In this document: positions 35,007-45,260 of the stretch, piece by piece | Numbering within the stretch: the stretch's first letter is position 1 | Layout: each line of letters opens with the position of its first letter | Position numbers and translations under genes: made by a program | The notes under the pieces: model-generated | The model's database searches: none | What the model saw: only the letters and a program-made list of their open reading frames with translations | What the model was told of the DNA's origin: nothing | Origin: Gnetum montanum | Lineage: Eukaryota > Streptophyta > Gnetopsida > Gnetales > Gnetaceae | DNA length: 64,000 nucleotides | NCBI GenBank assembly: GCA_015680685.1 | Contig: MNCI01022530.1 | Location: 41,212-105,211, forward strand | Direction: 5' to 3'

Positions 35007-35801
35007 TGATGAGACGCGACATAAATAATAATAGATCTATAAAGCAAGACAAAAATAATAATAGATCTATAAATAAGAGGCGACACTCCCCTTATTTCCC
35101 AATCCTGGCTAGAAGTAGCGAAGCTCTGGCAGATTGATCACTCCAGAGTTAGAATTTTTCCCATGTGCCCGCAGTAGGAGTCCTAGAGTGAACGGCTCTT
35201 TATTCGAGCAGCTTGTAACCTGAACCCAAGTTGTGTACNNNNNNNNNNNNNNNNNNNNNNNNNNNNNNNNNNNNNNNNNNNNNNNNNNNNNNNNNNNNNN
35301 NNNNNNNNNNNNNNNNNNNNNNNNNNNNNNNNNNNNNNNNNNNNNNNNNNNNNNNNNNNNNNNNNNNNNNNNNNNNNNNNNNNNNNNNNNNNNNNNNNNN
35401 NNNNNNNNNNNNNNNNNNNNNNNNNNNNNNNNNNNNNNNNNNNNNNNNNNNNNNNNNNNNNNNNNNNNNNNNNNNNNNNNNNNNNNNNNNNNNNNNNNNN
35501 NNNNNNNNNNNNNNNNNNNNNNNNNNNNNNNNNNNNNNNNNNNNNNNNNNNNNNNNNNNNNNNNNNNNNNNNNNNNNNNNNNNNNNNNNNNNNNNNNNNN
35601 NNNNNNNNNNNNNNNNNNNNNNNNNNNNNNNNNNNNNNNNNNNNNNNNNNNNNNNNNNNNNNNNNNNNNNNNNNNNNNNNNNNNNNNNNNNNNNNNNNNN
35701 NNNNNNNNNNNNNNNNNNNNNNNNNNNNNNNNNNNNNNNNNNNNNNNNNNTACATGCTCGTATTCGTATGGTTGAGTGTAGGGGTACCTCACCACTCATC
35801 A
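35007..35801 (+). repeat. Ty3 solo LTR inside element F, with a sequence gap
   Basis: It starts TGATGAG, ends CTCATCA and is flanked by ataat on both sides (35002-35006 and 35802-35806). The known ends match the LTR at 53492 and the LTRs of A. The total length of 795 bp, with 512 unknown bases, fits a lone LTR (784-804 bp in the nearest relatives). Confidence 0.75.
35239..35750. other. Assembly gap (512 N)
   Basis: A run of undetermined bases. Open frames across it are artefacts. Confidence 0.99.
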
Positions 35802-36009
35802 ATAATTGAGATAATTACAAGATAAAGGTTCAAAGAAAATCATTACAAGTGCTACACTACAAATTTTCAAGCTCAAAATGAATATAAGAGATACTCTAAA
35901 CAATTATTTTATCAAATTTATGATCTAGACAAAATAATTTTGGACTTCTCAAATCATATACTTATAGATTAACTAGCAAGCAAAGATATGAAAACTTACC
36001 TTAACTTAC

Positions 36010-37702
36010 CTTGCTTGCGAGTAGGAAGAGAAGATACATGGAGTTTGAGATGAGGTCCCCTATCATGAAGTACCTCCTAATCCTTAGGTTCTTTTTCATT
36101 AGATTTTTTATATGATGTCTTTGTTTATTCATGTTCTTTATGAAAGAACCCTTGATCACTTATTGCATCATTTTCAATTCTCCACTTCTCTTCATTTTCA
36201 ACTACTAATGCCTGCACAATTTTCTTACCAAATCCTTTTTGATAAGACTAAGCTTCAATTCTACTTTTATCATCATGAGAATAGTTAAGGATTTGCTTAC
36301 TACACACAAATAAAGTATTTTCCTCATGATTAATATTACCAAACCTAACTATGCTTGAGCTTGAACTTGCATCTTCCTAGGTGGCTTTCTCCAAATTCTT
36401 TGGCTATTTTTCATAAGTCTTTTCTCCTTGAACCTTTCTACAATCCTTATTAAAATAGGTTAATTATTAAATCTCAACTTCTATGTCTAAGATCTCTCCT
36501 TTCACTTTAGTATGAATAGCATCTAGCCTAGAAATTAAAATTTTCTTTGCCTTCCTAAGAAAATAATGTAAAATAAGAATTTCTTCTTTAAGTTCACTAC
36601 ACCTTTCATCATAATTACCACCTTGTTTGGCCATAGGTGAAGAATTTTTATCTGTAAGCACCATACAAATGAGATGAGAATATTTGGAAGAATTTCCTTC
36701 TTCTTCTTCACTTTGCTCACCATCATCCCAACTTTTATAAAAGTTGGTCTTTTTCAATTCCTCATCATTAAATCTATTCTTTGGATATACCCTGCTATCA
36801 CTAGGACATTTGGAGGCCATATGGCCTCTTCCTCTACAAACTCAACATTCTATAGAAAAGAAATCTAAGTTAGAATTCAAAAAGTTTTTACCTCTTTGTC
36901 TTCCTTTGAACAAATTGGGTCTTTGTTGAAATGCCCCCTTGTTCCTTCTTGTTAGCAATCATTGTAGCTTTCTTAAGAGAAACGCATTCTCATCTTTGCT
37001 ACCCTCATCATGCTCATTGAGCTCCTTCTCTATGGAGGTAGTCTTTAGGGCAATGGATCTTTCTTTGATAGCTCCTTCACTTATGAGATTCATTTCATAA
37101 GTAATGAAAGCACTTTGAATCTCTTCTAATTTTGGAGTTGAGAAATTTCTGATTTCTTCCATAGTTGTGACTTTTAGTCTAAAATCTGGTTGTAGAGTTC
37201 TGATCATTTTGATGATGACATCTCTCTCAGGAAAATCTTTTCCAATTTCTCTAATAGCTACAACAATATCATTTTCTCTAGAGAAACAATCTTTTATTTT
37301 CTTACCTTCTCTAATTTTAAGCTTATCGTATTTGCTTTGCAAAACTAACAATTTTGATTGCTTAACAATAAAGGTTCCTTCATAAGTAGTTTCTAAAGTT
37401 TGTAAAATTTCTTTGGTCATTTTACATCTTGCTACTCTATTAAATTCATATTTATTCAAAGTGTAATATAAAAAATTCTTTGCTTTTAAATAAAATATGA
37501 ACTTATCTTTCTCCTCTTGTGTCCATTTGTTGCGAAGCTAGATGATGTCGATGGAGCTATCAATACATGAAGTGTAGCCTTCAAGGATTGACTCCCAAAC
37601 TTCAAACTCCATGGATTCAAAGAACCCTTGCACTCTACCTTTCTAGTAGGCGAAGTTGAATCCATCAAACATGGATGGCTTTGTATAAGATGTTTCCTCC
37701 AT
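36010..37702 (-). pseudogene. gag: Copia-type gag of element F, with a long C-terminal extension
   Basis: The frame opens at 37702 (MEETSYTKPSMFDG), 35 bp after the primer site. The capsid part reads YEFNRVARCK, KEILQTLETTYEGT and ISEG...YEMNL, as in copia gag (UBN2-type). The zinc knuckle near 36811-36855 fits CX2CX4HX4C (CRGRGHMASKC) with one stop inside. The frame goes on past it in the same register to 36010, with about seven stops, and ends at a strong donor (CAAG|GTAAGT). The extension is rich in Lys, Glu and Ser and I do not recognise it; protease and integrase would be expected here. Capsid formation without pol means the element depended on enzymes from elsewhere. Confidence 0.7.
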
Positions 37703-37736
37703 TGTTCACTCTTTAAAGTTGATGATGAAAAAGAAT

Positions 37737-37753
37737 ACCAAGCTCTAATAACA
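37737..37753 (-). other. Primer-binding site of F (initiator Met-tRNA type)
   Basis: The minus strand reads TGTTATTAGAGCTTGGT two bases after the LTR. It differs by two changes in the first ten bases from the usual copia site TGGTATCAGAGC. Confidence 0.7.
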
Positions 37754-37755
37754 CT

Positions 37756-39002
37756 TGTGGATCAATGAACTTAGAAGGTGGGGGATGAATAAGTTCCCCA
37801 AATTAAAATTCTTTGAGACAAAGCAAACACACCAAATTTAATGTGGTTTCCCAAGGTAGTCCACACTTAGAGGGTAGTTCACAAGCATACCTCCAAACTT
37901 TCTTGCTCTCAAATGTGGTTTGAAGGGTACCACACCTTATACAATGCTACAAATCCACTCAATCCTACAAGGTTCTGACAAGCTTAGAATGTGGTTTCCA
38001 GGATCCCACAACCTTTATAACTTAAGCTCTTCCCCAAAATGTTGTGGTGCTACACCAACACTCAATTCCACAAGATCCCAACAAGCTCAATTAAGATGCC
38101 TTCCCACAAGAAGCACATCAACCCTATAGGGCAACAAAAGAAAAGAACAATCACAAGGAAAAAATGCAACTAAGTTTGCTAATCCTTGCACCTTGAGGTA
38201 CAACTCACTTTTACAGAAAAATGATTATATAATGATGAACAATAATGAATATAATAATTACTTGATGATTACATAATTATAGTACAAAAGCTTGCTCATT
38301 TCCCAACAAGAATGAGGCTTCCTTATAGCCAAGATGTTTTTGAAATCACCTCGAAATTCATACAATGCCTAACTAACAGTCATAGGAGACGTCTTCCCTA
38401 AGACTGAGATGTTTTTCTATAATTGACCTTCATTCTAGAAAGACGTCTTCTTCAAGAAAAAGATGTCTTTTGGCATTTCACCTTCATTCTGCAAAGACGT
38501 CTTCTTTTGATGAAAGATGTCTTTTCCTTCTAAAAGGTATCTACTATTTTGTAGAGATGTCTTTTCCTATGTTGCCTTCAATTCTAGCAAGATGTCTTCC
38601 TTCTCTTGGACACATCTTTATTTAGCTTCCTTTGCCCTTTAAAATCTTTAGTCCTAGTTCACAATCTTATACTTTTGCATGCTCTTACAAATTCTTGATG
38701 ATGTCAACTTTGCCTGTGAGCCATTGGGTCCTTGTGCACATTCTTTGAATTCTTGTATGTTCACTTGAGACCTTGTAGATGACCTTATCCTTTGAGCTCT
38801 TATTTTTTCTAAACTAGTTCCTTCCTTGTCATCAATGTAGGATTCATCTTGGTCTTTGAGATCTTCATGTTAACATTGCTTTGTAGGCATCATTTCATCT
38901 TGGTTTCCAATGCTTTTTCCTACAAACAAAACAACCACACAACCATACAAACAACCTTTGAATCCATTTTACTTAACATTTTGACATACTAAAAGGTCAA
39001 CA
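37756..39002 (-). repeat. 5' LTR of copia element F
   Basis: The pair of the LTR at 32424-33719. On the minus strand it begins TGTTGACC and ends CCACA, just before the primer site. Confidence 0.75.
38385..38625. promoter_or_regulatory. Cluster of GACGTC palindromes in the 5' LTR of F
   Basis: At least three AAGACGTCTT-type palindromes (near 38388, 38440 and 38495) alternate with AAGATGTCTT variants at intervals of 25-50 bp. This is an enhancer-like tandem arrangement upstream of gag. Binding by bZIP factors is inferred from the GACGTC core. Confidence 0.5.
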
Positions 39003-39250
39003 TCTAATGTATGGAATCCTAAAAATTCTAGTTAATTGAATTTTCTAGGTAAATTTGTGAAGCATATACGCTAATGACATTAATGATCTCATTTTCAAGC
39101 ACAAGTTTGATGTTTATAATTCAATCACCATGGTGAAATACTTGTGCCACTTTAACTTTGACAGATTAATTAACGCTGATGCCCATTCCATTTTGGTGAT
39201 TTTCTTTCTCTAAGTTGAAGACTTTGGAATCCTAACCTAAATATTTTTGG
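39003..39250 (-). pseudogene. RTE-type LINE: endonuclease, N-terminal part
   Basis: The minus strand reads NGMGISVN near 39180-39205, then HGD.IINIKLVLENEIINVIS and YASQIYLENS near 39070-39140. This is the RTE endonuclease block (NGVGI...RI..IKL......NVISAYAPQ). It continues in frame at 32423 once element F and one target-site copy are removed. The N-terminal catalytic QE motif upstream is not clear. Confidence 0.7.
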
Positions 39251-40040
39251 AGGATGCCCTAGCTAGCCCTTGCACATTTTGCATAGAAATCAGGTCTTGT
39301 GACTATTTTGCATCACTACTAGGAAATGCCCTAGCATTTTCAAAATCTAAAAAAGAACTCATCCATTAGATTCAATAAGGTTTTATAGTTGACTACCAAC
39401 CTAATGCTAACCCTCCTTCTTTCATATCCAAGCTTGGGACCAACATTGGTGGACTAACTCAATAAGATTAATTTACTCAAAGTGTCCAACTACAATAATA
39501 AAGTGGTTATGCAATTATTGTGTGTTATACAGAATTTGCAAAATAACAAAAATTGACATGTGAACAATAAAAATCTTCAAGATACAACTATGCTAGTCTA
39601 GTTTCCTCATCCTCCTAGTGGCATCAACTCTTTGCCTTTATTAATAATAGCATGCTGGATGGAAAAGAGTTTATGTTTTTCAATTATGGGACCCCTTGTC
39701 TTACAAGCATGTTGTGTGATCCTTGAATACAAGGACTTCCTATGGACATGGTAGTTTAGAAAAGTACTTGTTGTGACCATTAAGGCGTAGTCTACCTTAA
39801 GTCCACTCTAGAACATTTTTCTACGTAGGAACTCTTGGGTGGTGCTTAGTAGTGCTTTTCTATAGCAGTGTTGTTGCACTTGGTATTAGACAACTCCTTT
39901 CTTGTTCGAGTGATCTCTTACCCAAAACACACAAACATGCTAGCTCAAAATTTTGTACTGAGAAATCACATGCTGTACCTAAGGGAATTTTATTGATGAT
40001 CTTCAATTTAAGCAATATAGTTATGTGTGCTCAAGTATGT
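39251..40040. other. No gene recognised
   Basis: It may contain the decayed 5' end of the RTE LINE. A plus-strand frame at 39600-40020 keeps some coding look (GINSLPL, EFMFFNYGTP in different frames) but I cannot name it. Confidence 0.4.
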
Positions 40041-40844
40041 TAATGAGTAGCCAGTACCCCCTATGCCCAACCATACGAATCAAAAGTGTTCATGCACAAT
40101 TTGGTCGAATTCCATGGATGGAACTAGTTGTGGCATCTAGATCATTATGCCTTGATCATAGTTCGTTACCTTCCCACTTGGACTAGTGGTAGCTTTGTCA
40201 CATATGATTTAGTCAAGAGTGACGCATATGATTCTTGATGTTGTTTCGGCCTTATGATACTCCTAACGATAATAAAGAAATTAATTATTCAAACTAATTA
40301 ACAAAGAAAATATAAAGTCTAAACTAAAATTTGGGCAATGAGTGTTCATTCCCAGCTTGTTGTACATGTCCTGAACCCACGTATCCACTACTAGGATTAC
40401 CAAGTGAATACATGTTTACACTCAAAACTGGTTGCACTCAGTTTGCCAATTCAATAATATGCATGGAAATGTAAATATTAACTAAGTACATGGAATATAA
40501 ATTGCATTGAAAGTAAATTTAATCTAAGTCAAAGTGCTACAATGAATAAGAATCAAACTCAATCTTATTATCATTCATGGAATATGTCTAGGTACATTGC
40601 CACTTGAATAAGACGTCATACAACTTACTTAGATCTACATTGTGGGCACTCACTAACTATTCTCTAAGACCGCCAAATAAAACTGCTAGACTTCAGCTAC
40701 TCTATTGACAAAAGAATGGAATGAATCATGTGTCCAAGCATTGTATTTATAGGCAAGCATGCATCTTGTAATATCATATATCTTATATCAAAACTTATGC
40801 CCTAAATATCTGATATCTTAGCCTACAAAAAACACAATTTATCA
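40041..40844 (-). repeat. Ty3 solo LTR
   Basis: It runs from TAATGAG to TTTATCA (decayed family ends) and is flanked by a perfect 5-bp duplication, tatgt, at 40036-40040 and 40845-40849. Inside are the family blocks CCAACCATACGAATC, CGTATCCACTAC and TATTTATAGG. At 804 bp without an interior, it is a product of LTR-LTR recombination. Confidence 0.8.
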
Positions 40845-40849
40845 TATGT

Positions 40850-41197
40850 TATAACAAATTGTGCAAGGTGCATATTTTCTCCTACTATTTAATCCTTATG
40901 AATGTGAATTTTTGCATAGAATTTCACAATGATCATAGGATTATACAACCTATTAGTCCTTAGTTAGAGATGCATTAGATACACCATAAGAAAATGAACA
41001 AGCAACTAGACCAACAAGATGCACAAACTCATACAAGAAACACATACATGATATTGTTCCCTTAGAAAGCTAAGATGCATTCCTACTCTATCATATTTGG
41101 CCTTAATCCCTACTTTGAAGAGAAGGGTGGTGGCCTAAGCAAGGGAGGTGGAACCTTCCCAACAAGCTGACATATGCTTGTGAAGAGATTCACTAAG
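40850..41197. other. No gene seen
   Basis: Flank of element A. The same pre-insertion locus continues at 51043. No domain recognised. Confidence 0.5.
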
Positions 41198-41981
41198 TGA
41201 TGAGTGGCAAGGTACCTCTACACTCAACCATACGAATACGAGCATCTCATGCGTGATCTAGTCGAACTCCAAGGACTAAGTGCTTACGTGCCTTAATGGA
41301 ACACTTAAGGTTAATCAATCGTTATCCTCCCAAACTTACTTGTATTGTCATGGTTGTATGGTTAAGTAAGTTTGAGGTATGTGATTTTTATATCTTTTAT
41401 CTTTTTAATGCCTATGCTAATAGGGAGAGGGTGAAGAGACTAAGTCACTAAATTATATTAACTATTCACTAACTAAGTTCTAATTGTCCTAGCACCAGTA
41501 TCCGTTCCCACTTGCCGCACACACCTTGAACCAGTGCAATGCTGTTGGGATTACCAAACGCTATTCGTTACTGGGTTACCAAGCGTTACACACGTGCTCG
41601 AAGCGATCATACTAAATGCACTTAATTAGGAGAGTCAAGGGTTGAGAGATATTTAATTAACTAAGAAAGAATTTAAACATTTAACAATAATTAAATCCTA
41701 TTTAGCTTAATCCACATGCTGCAAGGTTTATCAGAAAGTTCATCTTTATTGCCGTACACAAATGTGTGCTCAGGTACAATTTCCTTGAATAAAGATCCGT
41801 TCACTTTGAGACTCCTACTGTGGGCACATGGAAATTATTCTAACTCTGGAATGGTAAAACTGCTATAGTTTGGCTAAGGGTCTAGATCTAGATGGAGAAA
41901 CAAGGGAAAGCCACCTCTTATTTATAGAACTCGGAACAGGCTACGATATCGCAAGGGCCAACGCGATATCGCGGCTCATCA
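41198..41981 (-). repeat. 3' LTR of element A
   Basis: 784 bp. It carries a TATA-like box (TATTTATAG on the plus strand, 41919-41927) followed by CGATATCGC palindromes at the U3 end. It matches 50240-51037 along its full length apart from a 14-bp indel within the GATATCGC array. Confidence 0.9.
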
Positions 41982-41992
41982 TATCCCCATGA
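41982..41992 (-). other. Polypurine tract of element A
   Basis: The minus strand reads CATGGGGATA up to the LTR start TGATGAG. The position and the shared sequence in B and C support a plus-strand primer role. Confidence 0.6.
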
Positions 41993-43900
41993 CTGAATGA
42001 AAACTTGTCCTCAAGTTCCTTACAAAATATTGGGAAGGTATGGGATTATTGTAATGGTGAATGGGGTGACATGTGAATGGATCATCATTACAATACATGA
42101 AAAATTAGTGTTCATGACAACAAGAGTGAACACTATACACATTTGACATCCAGCCTTATTCGACAACTGAGAAAGAAGAGAGAAGAGAGGGAGAAAAGAA
42201 GAATTCTGTTGCTGCCGATGCCAAGATTGCACCTTTTGTTGTCCATCCATAAGCACATCATCAATCTCGTTCCTTGCATAACTGCTTCAGCACCAGTCCA
42301 TTCCAAGTGTTTTCTCCGGATCTAATCCATTGTTGTATGATTGCCATCTGCACACACAACACAGTCTGATATTAGCAGGGGTAAATGAATCACAATGCAG
42401 TTAATACCTTGCCTCAGTGTAAGGTCCATTGGCTGAGTTGTGATATGGCTAATGCAGATATGGAGATATAATACTAGTGACTACCCAAGGTGTAGGTGTT
42501 AAGAGAAAATCGAAAAACTTGGACCAGGACCCCCATGACTGAGAGCAAACCTTCGGTAGTGAGAGAATGGAGAAAGATAAGAAATAAGAAAGATGGAGAA
42601 AAAGAAACAACGGCAACATTGATAAAATGGATGTCAAAGGTGGAGATGAACAAAATAAATGATGATTGTGGAAATGTTTAAGGAAAATAAATTAATGGAT
42701 GCACCAAATAGGAATGCTAGTGGGTCCTCCCCAAAGCAGGCTCATGCCCTTAATGCCTTGACAATCCCACATTCAAAGAGTCCGTAGGCTCTAGAAATGT
42801 CATTTGGAAGCAAGAGTTAAATTCTTAACCACAAGAGTTTACCAAAAAGAAAAAAATGTATCAACCAAAACATGGACTATTGATACAACCGACAATGAGG
42901 TGAAAAATGGAGAAAGAAGGATGGTAAGGAGAAAATGGAATGGAGTCTCAAGAACAAGGTGGTGTACAGCCCCTTGTGTATTAATGGTTAATGTGACTTA
43001 GTAGATCTCATTCCAAATCCAGCCTCAAACAAACCACATCCAGTGACCTCGCATTAATACACTTAACCAATCCATCCACTTGAAGTAACAAGAATGCTTC
43101 CACCAAAAATTCACCACCATTCTGGTGAAACGAAAGAGGAGAAAGTAGGAAGCGAGAAAGGACCTTAGTTAGAGGGAACATTTTTATTTTGGTTTAGTTT
43201 CGTAACCAGTGCTTGTAGCTCAGATGATTATTTTGTCTAAGGGGTGTGCTTTGAATACTCATTGTTTTTTTTTTTTTTTTGTGTTTTGCGTGAGAACCAC
43301 ACCATGCAAAGACTTATTATTTTTATTAGCTCAGCTTCTCGATAATTGAGCAATGTTGAAATGGTAAGGAAAACCCAAGAAGGAAACATCCAAGCACCTA
43401 AGAGAATGGCCAGCACAAATGCATCAAGTTCCCTTGAAGCCACACCCTTTTCAGTCCTTGAATCCTTCCTTAGTTTGAGAAATGCCTAGTCACCGATTCG
43501 TTGATAGTTCTTATTATTTAAGTAAGGGGACTGTATAGTTCCAAGACAAGAGAGACCATAGAAATTCATGGATGCATGGATGACATGGACTCATTGCCTA
43601 TTATATCAAAAGAACCGTACCTTAGCATCAACATCATAACTCAAAGGTAAAAACCAAACATTAGCAATCAATAGAATACAGTTCATACCACCATCCGGAG
43701 CACTTATTAGGTGAAAAACCTTAACAACCACACAAAGAAATAAAAGAGTATAAATGATGTTGCAAAACAAAAACAAGAAAAGTTAAAAAAATTTGTAAAA
43801 CAAAAATGTGTAAAACAAAAACTTAAAAAGGAACTGAGGGCTGTGCTTGATCAGCATAGGTGGCCATCTCCCCCATGACTGAGTTGAAAGGAGGAGATCC
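41993..43900 (-). other. Conserved noncoding 3' region of element A
   Basis: About 1.9 kb without a credible protein. It shares ordered blocks with B (about 21350-22640) and C (60412-62340): GTGGGTCCTCCCC (42720), ACCTTAGTTAGAGGG (43164), GGGGTGTGCTTTGAAT (43241) and a poly-T run at 43264-43280. In B the extra frame sits between this region and the 3' LTR; here it is absent. Confidence 0.55.
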
Positions 43901-45260
43901 AAAATAATGAGCGAGGTCAGCCTCTCTCAGAGGTATTATGTCCACCGGCTATTTTAAGTTCATGGAAGGGTTTGGTTTGTTGCACATTGACCAATAATCT
44001 CTTATCAGGGATTTCAGGTTTGTATATGGTCATGGCCCCTAAGGGAAAGGTTGTATGAATAATGTAAGGCCCTTCCCACAATGTCTGAAATTTTATGCAT
44101 TATGGCACATGTGTGGGGTTCTAGTAGAGGACCTTATCTCCTAGTTGATACTTAACCTTCCAAATTCTCAAGTCATGAAGTTGCTTGTTATGTGCCTTGT
44201 GCAACTCATTTGATGATAGGGCAAGCAATCGATTTTCATCTAGCATGTTTAAAGTTTCCAATCTTTATTTTTGTGCTAGATTAAGGTCAAAGTGGAGGTC
44301 ACATGCCATGGATAGTGTACGGAGATCGGTTTGAATTGGAAGCTTTGGAAGTTTTCCGTATACTAACTCATAGGGAGAGTAACCTGTAGGGAGTTTCCAA
44401 GTGGAGCGGTATGCCTGGAGAGCATCATTCAGTTTAGTGCTCCAATCTCACCTATATTTGCTAATTGTCCTGGTTAATATTTTAGTAATCTCCCAATTAG
44501 TAACCTTGGCTTGGCCATTAGCTTGGGGGTGATAAGGTGTAGTCAATTTATGTTCAACCCCTAAGCATTACATCAACTTCCGAAAGGTTGCACCTGTGAA
44601 GTGTGTTCCATTATCAAAGATAAGTGCACGTGGAACACCAAACCTATTTACAACTTGTTGTTGCATAAATCATGCAGTGGTAGATGATGTGCAATCCATA
44701 ACAGTAGCTGCTTCAACCCATTTCGTTAGATAGTCAACAACAACAATGATGTAAGCTTTTCCATTTGACATTGGTGTAATGGGCCCCATAAAGTCTATTC
44801 CCCAAATGTCAAAGGGCTCTAAGGGTTGAATCCATTGTTGCAGATCCTCCATTCTAGTAGTCAGTCCCCCATCACGTTGACAGTGCTCACAAGATTGGAC
44901 AAATTGATGGGCATCCCAAAATAATGTTAGCCAGTAATACCTTGCAAGCTGGATCTTAGTAGTCATTCATCTCCCTGCATAGTGACCCTCACAAGGGCCC
45001 TCATGAGCGTCTTGAAGAACTCTTAGTTGGTCCTCATCGAGCACACACCATCGAACCAAGCCATCAGGACAAACTTTATAAAGTTGTCTGTTGAGCTCCA
45101 TGAAGTACTTGGCTTTGTGAAGAAACTGTTGTTTCTTCCTAAAGTCCAACTCCTGTGGTGTTTGTTGGGAAAGGAGATAAGTAAGAATGCTACTATACCA
45201 ATTTGTTTCCATGGGTTGGTTGTTCACTACATCGACAAAGAGGGCTTCATCGGGAAAATG
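43901..45260 (-). pseudogene. Integrase of element A, catalytic Glu lost
   Basis: The zinc finger is intact: HEGPCEGH near 44982-45005 and CEHCQRDGG near 44875-44892. In the core the first Asp is kept in WGIDFMG near 44785-44805 and the second in LIFDNGTHF near 44610. The third acid, expected as Glu in GQAEVTN, is Lys (GQAKVTNWEI, codon 44505-44507, GAG to AAG). The C-terminal module has LGDKVLY and WEGPYII near 44060-44150. Open runs are long (44670-44966 and 44967-45227) and stops are few. Confidence 0.8.

Larger units (their letters stand above)
32424..39002 (-). mobile_element. Element F: Ty1/copia-type element with gag only, inserted in the RTE LINE
   Basis: Two long LTRs (1296 and 1247 bp) flank an interior with a Met-type primer site and a copia gag on the minus strand. 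I find no protease, integrase or RT of copia type. The flanks are tttaa (32419-32423) and tctaa (39003-39007), a target duplication with one change. Taking F and one flank copy out restores the endonuclease frame of the LINE. Inside F sits a Ty3 solo LTR (35007-35801). Confidence 0.7.

Noticed and set aside
35109-35809. Five overlapping open frames of 180-228 codons
   Set aside because: They consist almost wholly of undetermined bases in the assembly gap and have no meaning.
41993-43900. Small plus-strand frames such as 42143-42325 and 42496-42681
   Set aside because: They lie antisense to element A in its noncoding region, are not shared with B or C and show no domain.
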